Shown here piece after piece: positions 15,301 to 28,061 of a stretch of DNA of 64,000 nucleotides. The stretch is from the NCBI RefSeq assembly GCF_024713945.1, contig NC_134677.1:4715001-4779000 (forward strand), in the 5' to 3' direction. The notes below the pieces were generated by a model. The model ran no database searches and had not been told where the DNA came from. It saw only the letters and a list, made by a program, of their open reading frames with translations. A program made the position numbers and the translations under genes. This DNA comes from Dermatophagoides farinae. Lineage: Eukaryota; Arthropoda; Arachnida; Sarcoptiformes; Pyroglyphidae. The stretch's first letter is position 1, and every line of letters begins with the position of its first letter.

Positions 15301-18300
15301 AAATTCTACAATGAATTAAATGGCAAATCGATTGGTTAATTTGTTCATACTCTAGTTGTTTGCAAGTTTTGCTTGTATGTTCGAAATTGAAACTTCTTCG
15401 TGTACTTTGCCGTAGAACGTTGTCACGTGAACAAAGTTGAGATTTGTTTGCATTATAATTAAATGGCTGTATGGCATTCAAATCGACCATATACACGGAA
15501 ACGTTTGTCGTTGAAAATGTTCCGGCAACAATTTGTTCATCCATAATGGCCATGTCATTTAATCGACCCCAATAAGTATGTGCTACATCATAAAGATGTG
15601 TTGGCTCCCATCCGAATACTTTCATTACATCTTTACCACTTGCAATCAATGCTTTGCCTTCAGGATGGAAAGCAATCTTTCTAATGGCTCCAATATCAGA
15701 TTGATAGGTAGTCGTCGATACTTGAAGAAAACTTTCTAAATCCCAAAATTTTATCGTACCATCTGAACTTGAACTGGCCAATAGAAATTCGTTCGGATGG
15801 AATACCACATCGGTTACGGATGATGAATGACCTTTTAATTCGGCAAGCATTTTTCCGGCAACAATATCATATAACATCACAGACCCTTCATTGCCGCCGG
15901 ATGCAAGCCATCGGCCATCCGGGCTAAGTTTCAGACAGTGTACATCTTTTGAATGTATCTATATATAAAAATAAATAAATACACAGATTGAATCAACGTG
16001 AATCGTATTCGATTAAATTTTTACCTTATATGTAATAATACAAGTCTTTTTCCGGTAGTCCCATAATTTAATACTAGTATCGAATGATCCAGAAGCAAGA
16101 AAATGACCATAAGGATGAAAATCAAGACAACGTACATTAGTCTTGTGACCAGTTAATGTTTGTATCACTATTGAAAGAAAAGAAAATTAGAATGATTCAA
16201 TTCAATTGACAAATAAATGGCATTATTAAAAAAAATACATTTGGCTGCTTCAAGATCCCAAAGTTTAATGGCACCAGATGCTGAACCAGCTCCAACAATA
16301 TCTTCATTTTGATTAAATTTGGCGCATTCGATCGATGTTCGATGGCCATTTAAGCTCTGTGAAAAATATTCGAAAACAATGTGAATAAGGTATTAATAAT
16401 TACAATATAAACAATGATAAAATTATAATGATCGTTCAACAAAGAAGTCATTGAGAATCGGCCACAGGTGGACATTTAGACGATAAATAAGAGGGTAATG
16501 AACTCAGGTGCAAGGAAGTATATAATCATCTCATCATTATCATTATACATTCAAGGTAGACTTGAATCACATTCTAAATTATAAACATGAAAAAATTAAA
16601 ATTATACCGCTAATCACCAAGGGTGAAAAATTTATTGTACACCTGTCTTTTGGTTATAGTAATAGAAAACAATGGAAATTTCATAATCACAAATGCAAAC
16701 ATATAACGATTCTTGACTACGCTTCCTAGTGTTGTCAGGTTTATCAATTCTATAAATTCATTCAGAAGCCGTTCAACTCTACAGAAAAAAAAACTGACAA
16801 AGAGGTTGTTGGCCTCAATCAATATCACTGACGGTCATGTCTGTCTGGTTGTTGAATCAAGACCGCTAAAACGTAATAAAAATGGGAAAGTAATGATAAA
16901 AAATTGTCAATGGGAAAACTGATACAACATGATCATTTTTTTTAGAAATATCGTTTGAATGAATTGAACGAAAACAATTCCATTATTATTCGATTAATAA
17001 ATTTATCAAGTAATCAATCAATCAATAAACCAATCGATTTCTTATCATTTTATTCGATAAACGATCAATCGAGTATGGCAGACGACTTTTTTTCTGGTCG
17101 GAAAAATTTGTTTCAGTTTTTTTTGCACAATGGTTACTAGAAAGGATTCTGATGAAATCTTTGCCAACTATTACCATTATCATTCAGGAAGTTCAATGAT
17201 CTACATTCTTAATTAAAGTTGACAACAATCATCCATCTGTCTGCTGTCGAGTATAATTGTCATTGGAAAACGTCTTCATGTTTGTGATAATAATGTAAGA
17301 CTGATGAAATGAGTATGGCAATTTTCATTTAATGAACAAACAATGACAATACTATATGCGAGAGATATACTATGAAAAATATCTGAGATTGTTTTACAAC
17401 TGGTCAAAAGAAAACGAATTTCCAAACACAATAAATATAATGAGCTTGGCCATTTGACCGCTTTAGGTGTGAAAAATTAGAGTGAAAAAATCTAAAGATT
17501 TCGTCCATTAGATATGATATGGAATTTTTTTTTTGTTAGACATAATTAGACAAAATTATTTCAAATACGTGTTCGGTCATGTTTTCTATCTAATATAGCA
17601 TAAGCATTCGAATCGTTTCTTTCATACACTGACCATCATTGTCATTTTTTTGTTGTTGTTGTTGTTCAGAATGATGGCCACTTTTTTCAACATTTGTTGA
17701 TATCGCTATTTATCCTTGCATTTTTAATACAAAGAAAATAAATTACATTTAATTTCGAAAATAAATCACCTTGCATACATTCGCCTTGTCGCCATACACC
17801 CACACGAATTGTTTGACATATGATAAAAAAAAATGGATCGATCGAACTGTGATTATTTATATAATCACAACAAATGGCTACCATTACGCGTAACAAATTC
17901 TTTTATTATAATCATAGTATGTCTTTCAAAATATTTTCAAAGAGAAAAACTTAATTTCTGGACTAATATCTATATATATTTGATGGCTGATCACCAAATT
18001 TAGATTTGACTTGTAATGACTATAAATTAATAAAAATATCGAAATTCGTAGTGATTTCTGAAAAAAAATCAATTCATATATCGGATTCACAAATAAAACA
18101 TATGGAAAAATTGTTAAGGATACGGATTCATTACTGTTGTTGTCAAGATACGATGTAACAATTAAATATGAATTTATTGACAAGCTTAGAAAACCATTTT
18201 CCAAAAATAGCTCTTCAATGACAACTGACAGATCAAGTACGGCTGATATTTGAAATCTAAATGTCCATTTTTTTCTGAAATTAGAGTTCAAACGTTTCAT

Positions 18301-21300
18301 AATTCGTTTTCAATCAAACGATCGATGATGATGATGATCATGATTGTCGCAATGATAAAAAGTGTATGACTACAAAAAAAAATTTTTTTGATCGATTGAA
18401 AATTGAACACACTAGCGAATAAAGTAGTGAAAGTAATAAATGACTAAACGATTTGTTGAGTATTTGATAAAAACCTTCACACAATTACATGGACAATTTG
18501 GATATAAATACGATAGAAATCGGTATGCTGGCTTTTCTGAGCAAAAAAATAAAAATAAGGTATGTAAATACCAACCAAACAAGTATGAATTGTGTAAATT
18601 GAAAAATGATAATTGAATGACAATTTATAAAATGTGTTTACATATAACACAATGATTTTTATTTGTCAATCAACATGACAAAGTTGATTCTAGTATTTTA
18701 TTTGATATTTAATTAAAAAAAAAATTTCTGACATTTAGGGCGCCTAGTCTCAAATATAGGAGAAGGATGAAACTGAATTCGTACCGTGAAAAGATTGGTT
18801 TTGATATCACATATAAAAAATAATAATAAACACAAACACCAACCACAATAATAATGATAATGTGTGTAAGGAGAAATAAGAAATTTTTTTAAAACTTTTT
18901 TTTTACTTCTGAAATTTTGAACTTAAAGGATTAGAAATTCGAAACAATCATAATGGCAATTCTTATAAGGATAGACTATGGCCAGACAAAAGAAAATTTT
19001 GTATATTTTGATATACATTGTATGATGATTAAAATAAAAATAGAATGAGTGTGAACCAGATTTCCAACATAACAACTGAACACGAAGAACATGATTATAA
19101 TGGTGATATCAAAAGGAAAAAAAATAACAAACTAACAGACAACTGGAAAAAATCAGAGGCTCGACATCGCACAAACTGACTGACAGGTAAATCAATTAGA
19201 AATGGCCAATACAATTGAAAAAGAAAAAGATTTTCCCATTTTTTTTGACCGGTCGACTGATTGGCCATTGTATTTATTAATATAAAATAAAATATGTGTT
19301 TGTGTGTATTTATATGCATGTTTTTAGGAATGATCATCAAAATGGACGATGACAACGTGATTCGTCAGATTCGAATGAATGGATTAATATATGAATTTGA
19401 TCAAACCGGTCAACAAACACATACAATAAATATATGGTGCTGCACCGTTTACACGTTGATTTGGACGAAAAACAGAACATACAAATAAAAAAAAACTTTG
19501 TATATAGATTTGGGACAAAAATATCATTGAGAAAAAAAAATTGCTACTCACCATAATACAATTTGGTTTACCAATGGCCCATAAATTTATTTTGGCATCA
19601 TCACCACCGGTAACCATAACACGGCCAGATTTTTGTCCTAAAGCCAAACATGTGACAGCGGATCCATGGGCGACAAATTCGTCTAAACCAGATCAAATGA
19701 CGATAAATACATGTGTAAGAGAGAGAGAGAGAAAATATTGATGAGAAAAAAATTAATTCATTTGTCAAACAAAAAGTGTTATAATAATAGAGATATTGAA
19801 TGATTCAGGATTTCAAAAAAAATCTCTGATATATTTTGTGTTCAATTGCAATAAAATGTTTAGATCAATTAATAAATCAATCAGTAGTTGATGCATAAGA
19901 TTTCATATTAATTGACTCAAAAAAAACTAGTTTTGATATAATAATTTCCAATGAAAAATTATCAACAGGATCATAATTTGTGATGGCCGGGAATGATATC
20001 AAAGTCGAATTCAAAATCTTCTCATTCGAATTTTTTTTTGTGTTTGCAATGTTAACCACTTATTGTTGATTGTCATTAAATGATGATGATGCTTATAGTG
20101 AATATATTTTTGACCTAGAATCACGGTTTTCATAATAGACATCAAATTTAAAATTCAAAGATGAAGGGTTAAGCCCATTTGATATTTACATCTAAATCAA
20201 CTAAACCATAATCATCATCCTTGACAATCGAATGGATGATGTCTTCGTTTTTTTGATAATTGTTCACATACACACATACTGAATGATGGGATAGTGGGAT
20301 GTTTTGTGAAAATCAACAACAGGAAAAACCGTTATTTTTACATTTGAAAAAAAGTAAACCTAGGTCAAATGTAAGTTACATCCCTCAATGATGATGATGA
20401 TGATGATAATGATTCAAAAGCCATAATTTTTCAAGTAAAGTATTGTTTGTTTGTTTGTTTATTTCTAATCATCTCCAAATCATGAATTTTATTGTGAAGA
20501 TGTTCCATTTTACAGTAATAATTTATAGATGAGAATAAAATATGATAATTATAATCGAGAGAATTGAAAGTCAAAATTATCATCATTGACATTGTACAAT
20601 CAAATTATAATTTTTTTAGAAAGAAAAAAATAAATTTTTAATCATTAGAGAAAAAATCGATTGATTCAATAAACAATGTTTATAAATACAGATGCGAAAT
20701 TCGACACACAGCCTTCCAACCAATCAGATCACCACCACCACCACCACCTGACAGAAAAATGAAGAATTGATTTTCTTTTTTTTATTGAAAAAAATGTGAA
20801 GAAAATTTCAAAGTATAAGTGTACAATAATCATCATAACGCCATTCAATTTTTGAAAAAGTAAAGTGAAAATAACACTTTAGGCTTTTAATATACGAAAA
20901 AATAATGAATGAATGTATGTAATGTGTTTGAACAGGTCGAACTGATGGCGGATTGCATCCCACATAACCACAAAAAAAAAATTTTGTTTTGAAGGTGAAT
21001 ATAACTTAGGAATATTTAAAGAGTTGAATCGCTATTATCATCATCATCATAATCACCGACATCATCGTTATCATCACAGGCTGGGCAAATATTGTGCGAG
21101 AAAAAGGAGGTTAAATTTAGCACGTTTTTTTTCTTTCCAAAAAGATTGGATAGACGATAAATTATTTATATAAAATACAAACATAATCATAATGAATAGT
21201 GAATTTATGCTCGGTATAGATAGGATTGTTTTTGGCCACCATTCCATAATGGTTATTTATCTATACAATACCAACATCATATTCTGTGAATGCATACATC

Positions 21301-23380
21301 AACCACACAGACAGAAAAAAACGAAAAACTGAATGAATAAAAATCAAAGCAATGAAATTCAAATCTGAATACAAACAAAAAAGAAAACAAAAACAACATG
21401 CAAAACACACACACACACAACAAAAAATGAAAGATAACGGGAAAACAACCATGGAAAATCTAAATTTATATCTATTCCATTTCAGAAATTTGCCCAGGAT
21501 TTCATTTTTTTTTCTACCACAATCTGATGATGATGAAAAAATCTGACAAGAACAATAATGACGAAATAAATGAATGCATATGTATGTTCATTGCTTACTG
21601 ATGGTTTCATCAAGCATACATTCAAAGACTTCTAAACATAGAAAAAAAATTGATGCATGGCCATCATTGACTTGCCTATTGTTCATTTGGACATTTGCGT
21701 TTTATATATTCATTCACATCCTAAAGTCATATCGAATCGATTAGATACTAATCATCGAAAATGAATTGATTATGGTTCATATCAAAAGATAACGAGAAAA
21801 AAAATCAAAAATTATTATTACTATTGAGATAATTATAAATCAATCAACTCATGAGAAAAATTTTAACCATTTGAATCGTGATCAAATTTCATGCCCTCAA
21901 TTCGAAATATCAGATGACCAACAAAAAAAAACAACAACAAATTGAATCGTACAAAAAAGACCTGATGAAATTACCCTTTGGCGGATCATATTTTTACACA
22001 ACATATTCCTTGTTTGGGCGCATGGTTCGTAAACGATCCATTGGTGGTCTAATGTAAAAGAACAAAAAATGACATATGCACATATAGAGATGCATAATGT
22101 GCAGATGATAAATCACGATTTATAAATTGTTGATTCGTGAATTATGATAAAAAAAAATAAAAACAATCGAAAGTGTGAACAGGCACACACACACACACAT
22201 ATACAATGAATATCAATAAATTTCAATCTCAACCATAACAATAATATTCTCACACTCATAGGTGCATATTGGAACAACAATAAAAAATAACAATGATGCA
22301 TATTGTTGTCCGAATGGTCAGTGAAAGAAAATTAGGATAAAATTCAAATCGAAATGTATGGAAAGATGCTCTGATTAAATTGGATAGATTAGCCAAACAA
22401 TTATGAGTTCATTAACACGGATTGTCCATCACACACATACACACACAAGAGATGCATAAATGAATGAATTATAAAGAATGTATTTTATTATAACATCATC
22501 AAACATGCATTCATGTCTTCAAAGATGAGATATGTGTCTAATTGTTTATGCAATCTGTCTGTAATAACCAAGATAACGTCAACAATTTGATTTATATTTA
22601 TAGCCATTTGGCATAGAAAAGCAAGAAAAAAAAATTCAATTCATTCCTTACGAAAATAATGATAGCTAAAGAAAGCACGATTTTCTTCTTTTCTTATTAT
22701 GAATACTAACCGATCACTGCAAATTGCATTCGACGGTTATTATTTCAAATCGAGAACGAAAATTTCGTATGATATCTCACAATCATCATCACTAGAACGC
22801 GAATCGACACAAATGACGATAATACTCTAAAATTATCGATATTATTATCGATCTATCGATCAGGTAACGTTATTGTACTGTTAAGATCAAAAATTATTGA
22901 TTGTAAGAATAATGACAATTTCAGAGATTGTAATGAATGAAATCAGATTGAATTGAATGAAAAATGAGAAATAAAAAAAAATTCGTGAAGTAAAAAGATT
23001 CAGCATTTCTCTCACAAGAAAAACGTACGCTCAGTTATTTTTGGATGATTGGATCTGTTGGAACGAGTCGCGTGACTTTTGATGATGCCGGGACCATTAT
23101 TACTAACAATTGTGGATGTTATCGTATTTGCTTTTGATGAAAAATGTTCATTCGTCAACGATGACATCGATGATGATGAATGATGATTATGAGAACGTTT
23201 ATAGTTCAAGAATGAGGATAAATAATCCGACGGTGCTGGATCGGAATTTGGTGATGATGTCACCGATGATGGCGATGATGATGGACAACTACTTGTTGTC
23301 GATGAATAAGTGGCAAATAATGATGATGTCCATTTAGGTTTCGTAACCGTAGTGTATGTCGATGATAAGGATGTGGCCAT
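9395..23380 (-). CDS. KATNB1: katanin p80 regulatory subunit B1 (spliced, nine exons seen, 3' end incomplete)
   Basis: This is the non-catalytic subunit of the microtubule-severing ATPase katanin; the p80 WD40 domain targets the enzyme and the C-terminal con80 domain binds the p60 AAA subunit. Coding exons on the minus strand: 23029-23380, 19552-19682, 16239-16356, 16025-16167, 15172-15958, 14987-15028, 13706-14912, 13573-13647, 9395-9511. All junctions have GT/AG and consistent phases, giving about 990 codons. WD40 repeats start in exon 2 ([21 protein letters not shown]) and run through exon 5. A long Ser/Thr/Asn-rich linker follows, then con80 with [18 protein letters not shown] and [14 protein letters not shown]. 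The first exon adds a Ser-rich ~117-residue leader that vertebrate p80 lacks; its start is the first ATG and less certain. A 57-nt in-frame segment near 15298-15354 has GT...AG ends and may be a further intron. The expected last ~40 residues are missing: the frame meets TGA immediately after SREER, overlapping a donor-like GTGAGG, so either a distal exon exists or the protein is short. Identity is secure. Confidence 0.88.
9512..13572. other. large intron of katanin p80
   Basis: The 4.1-kb intron between the two con80-encoding exons (LLQSKYES / YMSVGCSA) is AT-rich with CA, CAA and ATG microsatellites (for example CA repeats around 9831-9848). A 42-codon minus-strand frame at 10643-10771 looks protein-like but has no recognisable relatives. 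I see no clear nested gene. Confidence 0.6.
16357..19551. other. 3.2-kb intron of katanin p80
   Basis: It separates WD40 exons 2 and 3. It holds a 124-codon minus-strand frame at 17926-18300 that I do not recognise (hydrophobic, AT-driven composition). Otherwise it is simple AT-rich sequence. Confidence 0.6.
19683..23028. other. first intron of katanin p80
   Basis: A 3.3-kb intron between the Ser-rich leader exon and the first WD40 exon. The phase-1 GTACGT donor and TTTAG acceptor join to give ...[14 protein letters not shown]..., which matches the p80 N-terminal pattern. Microsatellites only; no nested gene recognised. Confidence 0.5.
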
Positions 23381-26305
23381 TTTACCGATACCAAAATTTT
23401 TCTTTCAGACAATAATTCAAAATTCATTTAAAATGTATACGAAAAAAAGTTTCGAATGTAATCACGCACGTAAACTATCCACACATTTGAGATGATTGGC
23501 ACGAAAATAATGGCGAAAAAAAGTGAAAATAAAATCCACTAGATTTTTATCATTTTAAACGGTAATTTTTTTTTGATTTTACAAATTTGAGAACGAAAAT
23601 ATATCGGAAATTTTCAATGTAAAAAAATAAACATATCAGACTTTCCATTTAAAATTTATTTTAAAAAATAAAACCTGATAGGTGTCACACACACAGCCAT
23701 TTATTTCATTTGAAACGTAATTTTGCGATAATCATCAAATTGATCGATCGTGAAACTTTATGGGAAAAAGTTTGAAGGAAAAAAGCCGATCACAAACATA
23801 ACATAAACATAACTGGCATCAACATGGAATGGTCATGTTTGACAATCATCATATAGTATTCAACATCATAAGACCATTTAATTCAATTCATTTTATTTCT
23901 ATACAAAAAAAAATAGTTGTTTTATGTGGGATGCTCTTTCAAGGAGAAAGAGAATCACAAAGAGTGTCCAATAAAATCGAAAAAAGATTTTTCTCTTTCT
24001 CTACTTATTGATGAAACTTTTTTTTTCCCCTTTTTCTCTGTGTTTGGCGCCATTCGCCAAGTCTCTTTCGTTTTTTTTATCATTTTACAAACAAATGAAA
24101 AAAAAAATTTCCTATTATAATTGTATACACATTGTCAACAATAAACTGTGTACATTGTATGTAGTTATTTGGTTGATTTTCATTCAAGAATGAATGAATG
24201 AATGAATGGCCACAAATTCACAAGGATGATATTCTAGACAAAACCAGCTATATTCGATTTGTTTGTTATTTTAAAAACAGGATGATAAGAAGAGGAAGAG
24301 GAACATATACGACAATTATAGAACAAATAGTCAGGGACATTGAATAATGTTGAAAAGCTGATGCTGCACATCAACGCATCAATAACAATGATGAAATGAT
24401 TATGGATCGATTCATATATACTGCATGATGTGATGATTTCTATAAAAAGAAAACTCACAAAGATGGAATTTCTAACAATTCATTTTGCACATTTTAGTTG
24501 AATGACTGTTTACGGAAGAGGAATTCATTCATTAAACTGCGTGTGTGTGTGTGTGTGAGTGTGTAACAGAAAAAATCGCCAAATCTGTGTTTAGAAGGAC
24601 AGAAATTTAATAAATTATCAAATAATTTTCAAAGTGATGATAATTAATTATGAATAAAACGAATTAAAGCAACATTTTGTGTCAGATATCAACACTTAAA
24701 AAAATACAGAAAAACAAAAAACTTGCCGAGTTCCAGAAACAGAATGAATTTTGAGTTGGCAATTTTCTTTTCTTTTTTTGAAACAAAATCATCTGTTTTG
24801 TGTGTATATGTGTGAGTGAACAGACATACCTATAAAATTTACAAATTTTAAATTTTTACCTAGTTAGCGTATTTGGGAGAAAAAAACAGGCATATACTGT
24901 CATGTTCCGGGATCAGTACTGTGATGGTGGATGATGATGATGATGATGACGATTGTCTACAAACACAAACATTTGTATAAAAACAGACAGATAAACAATA
25001 GTGGACACAATCGAAAAAAAAACAAAATGATGTGACCGGAAAGCAAAAACAATGGTTCATTGATTGAAGAAGAAAAAGATTAAGTTTTGTCCAATGATGA
25101 TGATGATGATGGACAACTAAAAATGCATCATCATTTTGTTGATGAGAGATGGACATTAACATTAGCTTCATTAAACTTATGTTATTATTATTATTATAAG
25201 CTTGGAGACATACAATGGTGAATTTAATTTATTTTTTTCATTTCAAACATTTTTCAACTACAATACGATATGAAAAGAGAAAAAAAAATCAGAACAAGAT
25301 TGAATGTGATTCGATTGATCGATCGGTCATTGAAAACAAATTGCTACATTCATTTCATAGTTATAAAAGAAAAAACAATGAAAACAAAACTAAATGGATC
25401 AAATGTAGATTTTCTATTGAAAAATACACTAACATGAATGATTATTTTATTCAGCCATCATTTCATTTCATTATATCTCATCTATAATGATTGTTGTCGG
25501 AACAATATCGATTGAATTTGAAGAAAAAAGAAAAGCAATTATTATTGTTACCTGGTTTTGGTACACAATTAATATATATTGGGATAACAACAATACATAC
25601 AGAACAATTACATTTCGATCCAGAAACTTAAAGTGTTATAATAATAATAATAATTGTGACATCAGTATTTTGCATCATAGATAATCTCTGAAACAAATAA
25701 TGATTTGATTATATTGTTAATGATAATATCTTAATCCATGAATTATATTATATTATTATATAATTATTATTCTAACTAGAAAATGGTAACAAAAAAAATT
25801 AAAGTCAATTAAAATATTACATAACCTCATCTATCCACTTAACTTTGTGGTAGTATAGCAGCTTCAATTTTTTTTTAGTTTTTTTCATTATAAATAAAAA
25901 ACAAAACAAAAAAAGGCCAGCTACGGCTAATCGACTAAAGGTGAACATGGTTAAATATAGCTACGCATCAATCTTGGAATACCACACAATATGTGTGTGT
26001 GTATAATTTGGTTAGCTACACTCTAAGTTCATCATTCATTCATTCATAAGACATAACAATCTCTGGTTAAATTCACTTGTTGAATACATTAAAAACAACA
26101 AAAAAAAACTTGACTTCACGCTATGAAACAATTCACACAAGCTAAGAAAAAAAAATAATTCAATTTGATTATGCTTTTAAGAATCATTATTATTATTGAT
26201 GTACACAGACAGCACACTGGTCGAATGATTGGTCATCCATCATTTGCAAATATGAAAATTGATCATCAATTGGTCGATTGGAAAATGTGTCATAAAAATT
26301 ATATA

Positions 26306-26345
26306 CAGTAGTATTTCGGTTAACGATGAAAATCCATTCCGAAAA
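26306..26345. mobile_element. possible pogo/Tigger-like terminal repeat remnant
   Basis: The sequence begins CAGTAGTATTTCGGTTAACG directly after TA. That resembles pogo/Tigger-type terminal repeats and is similar in layout to the CAGTAATACCCCGCTTAACG ends at 36229 and 49792. Only one end is evident and no transposase frame accompanies it. Confidence 0.3.
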
Positions 26346-27875
26346 GGTTATCATTCAAACCAAAACAATTGTTAATCAAAGCAGCCATTCTTGGCTGTTT
26401 GGGGAACATATATTAACCGAAATAAAGTTTACAACCATTTTTCTTTGTAGACGAGCAAGAGATGTAAACACTTGCCATAGTCAAGGACGAAAACGCTGAA
26501 ATCAGATGATGATCGTTTTATTGCTGAAAAGTTTATGTTACAACAATTTAACCTGGAAATCACGATAAAGGTCGATTCGAGCTGTTAGATCATAACATGT
26601 TCTACCCTTAATTACACATTATAATCATCCACATACAGGTTACGGTTTTTATGATAGATCAATTTTGATAAACAAGTTTGAAATGCAATGTGCAATGCCA
26701 AATAAACTGAATATATATTGGATATAAAATCGGAACATGCCATTCTTTAATGATGAAAAAAGATTTGATTCATCGATAATTTAAATTGAATCAAAACAGG
26801 TATATATTACAAACAATTCTTTATGAAATCAAAGCATTATTTTATCATAATCATTGTCAATATTAACAATCAGCTAAATCAATTTTAAATTTCAATTACA
26901 TCTATCTATTTGTAAACACATTTGTATGATATTAAAAACCAATGGAAACAAAAATTTGCCTACTTACATAGTTTATGATTTCGGCCAGTGAAATATGGAG
27001 ACATGTTTCAACTTGTTGAAGGATCGATAAACACTGGCTATCATGTATATTTATATTCTCATAAAGATGACATCAGACTAACTACAATTGGGTGCGTTAT
27101 GGGCGATATTTTTTTTTCTCTTGATGAATGATGAATTGACTTTTAGTATAATAAGTTGATTTTTATCGATGAATAAACTCGATTATAAATTGATGATGAC
27201 TTTTGAGATTTGACTTTTTAATACAACATTGAACACATACATACAAAACAAGAGTTATTGAACACACACACAGAGAGAAAATTTGAAAATCAAATAGATG
27301 TTTATTTAATAGGTTTGAAGTTTTTATAATAATAAAAATAAAAATAAAGCTCATATATTAGTAATTGATGCGTTTTTTTTGCTATACACGACGTTTGTGA
27401 AACGTCTCTCTTTGATACATATATTATGATTCATAAACGAATTCGAAACGTTTATTATATGATGCATCAACAATATAATTGATGATGATGATGGGAAGAT
27501 TAAGATGAAAATTTTTGATCGTAATACGTATTTTTTCCTCTTGTTATTTTTATTATGATGATATGAAATGAATGAATTTTGTTTTTCGTTTATTGACTAT
27601 GACAATTTTTTCCAATTGTCAATAGTGTATATTGTCACATTGATATATCACAAAAGAACAATACGTGTTGAATGTTTTTTTTGTTTAATTATTGATTGAC
27701 ATATGACTCAATTGGTTAGTCATATTTGATAAATAATGATTTATTATGGTGACTAAAATATTGATCTTATTTATATTACAATCAATAGATATATAAGAAA
27801 ATGCCTTTTTTTAAAAAAAAGCAACAGTCTCATATCAAACAAGTGATAGAATATATCCAAACAAAAAAACGAGTA

Positions 27876-28061
27876 TCAATATGTACATGGCACTAAGTCA
27901 TCACCACCTCCATCATCATCATCATCATCATCAGTTACCCATTTGTTGTTGTGGCATTCGATCAATGATTGATTATTGATAGCTGGCATATATTGATGGA
28001 GATTGGTAATGGGGTCGTCAAGGCTATAACTTGGTTTTTTCCTATATTTGTTGTTGAGCAA
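27876..28061 (-). CDS. possible 3'-terminal exon, unknown protein
   Basis: A 61-codon open frame with mixed composition (KKPSYSLDDPITNLHQYMP, then an Asp/Gly run and LVPCTY before the stop). An AG acceptor-like site (AAATATAG) lies a few codons inside the frame's upstream end. It looks more protein-like than neighbouring repeat-driven frames, but I cannot connect it to an upstream exon or recognise a family. It may be chance. Confidence 0.2.
   Translation of the reverse strand: MLNNKYRKKPSYSLDDPITNLHQYMPAINNQSLIECHNNKWVTDDDDDDDGGGDDLVPCTY

Noticed and set aside
21976-22050. Possible extra katanin exon (AG ... GT bounded, open in one frame)
   Set aside because: Its length breaks the phase needed to join exon 2 (19552-19682), and the phase-compatible frame contains a stop with no ATG after it.
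24860-25171. Minus-strand frame with His and Ser runs
   Set aside because: Runs come from ATG/ATC microsatellites; typical of translated repeats.
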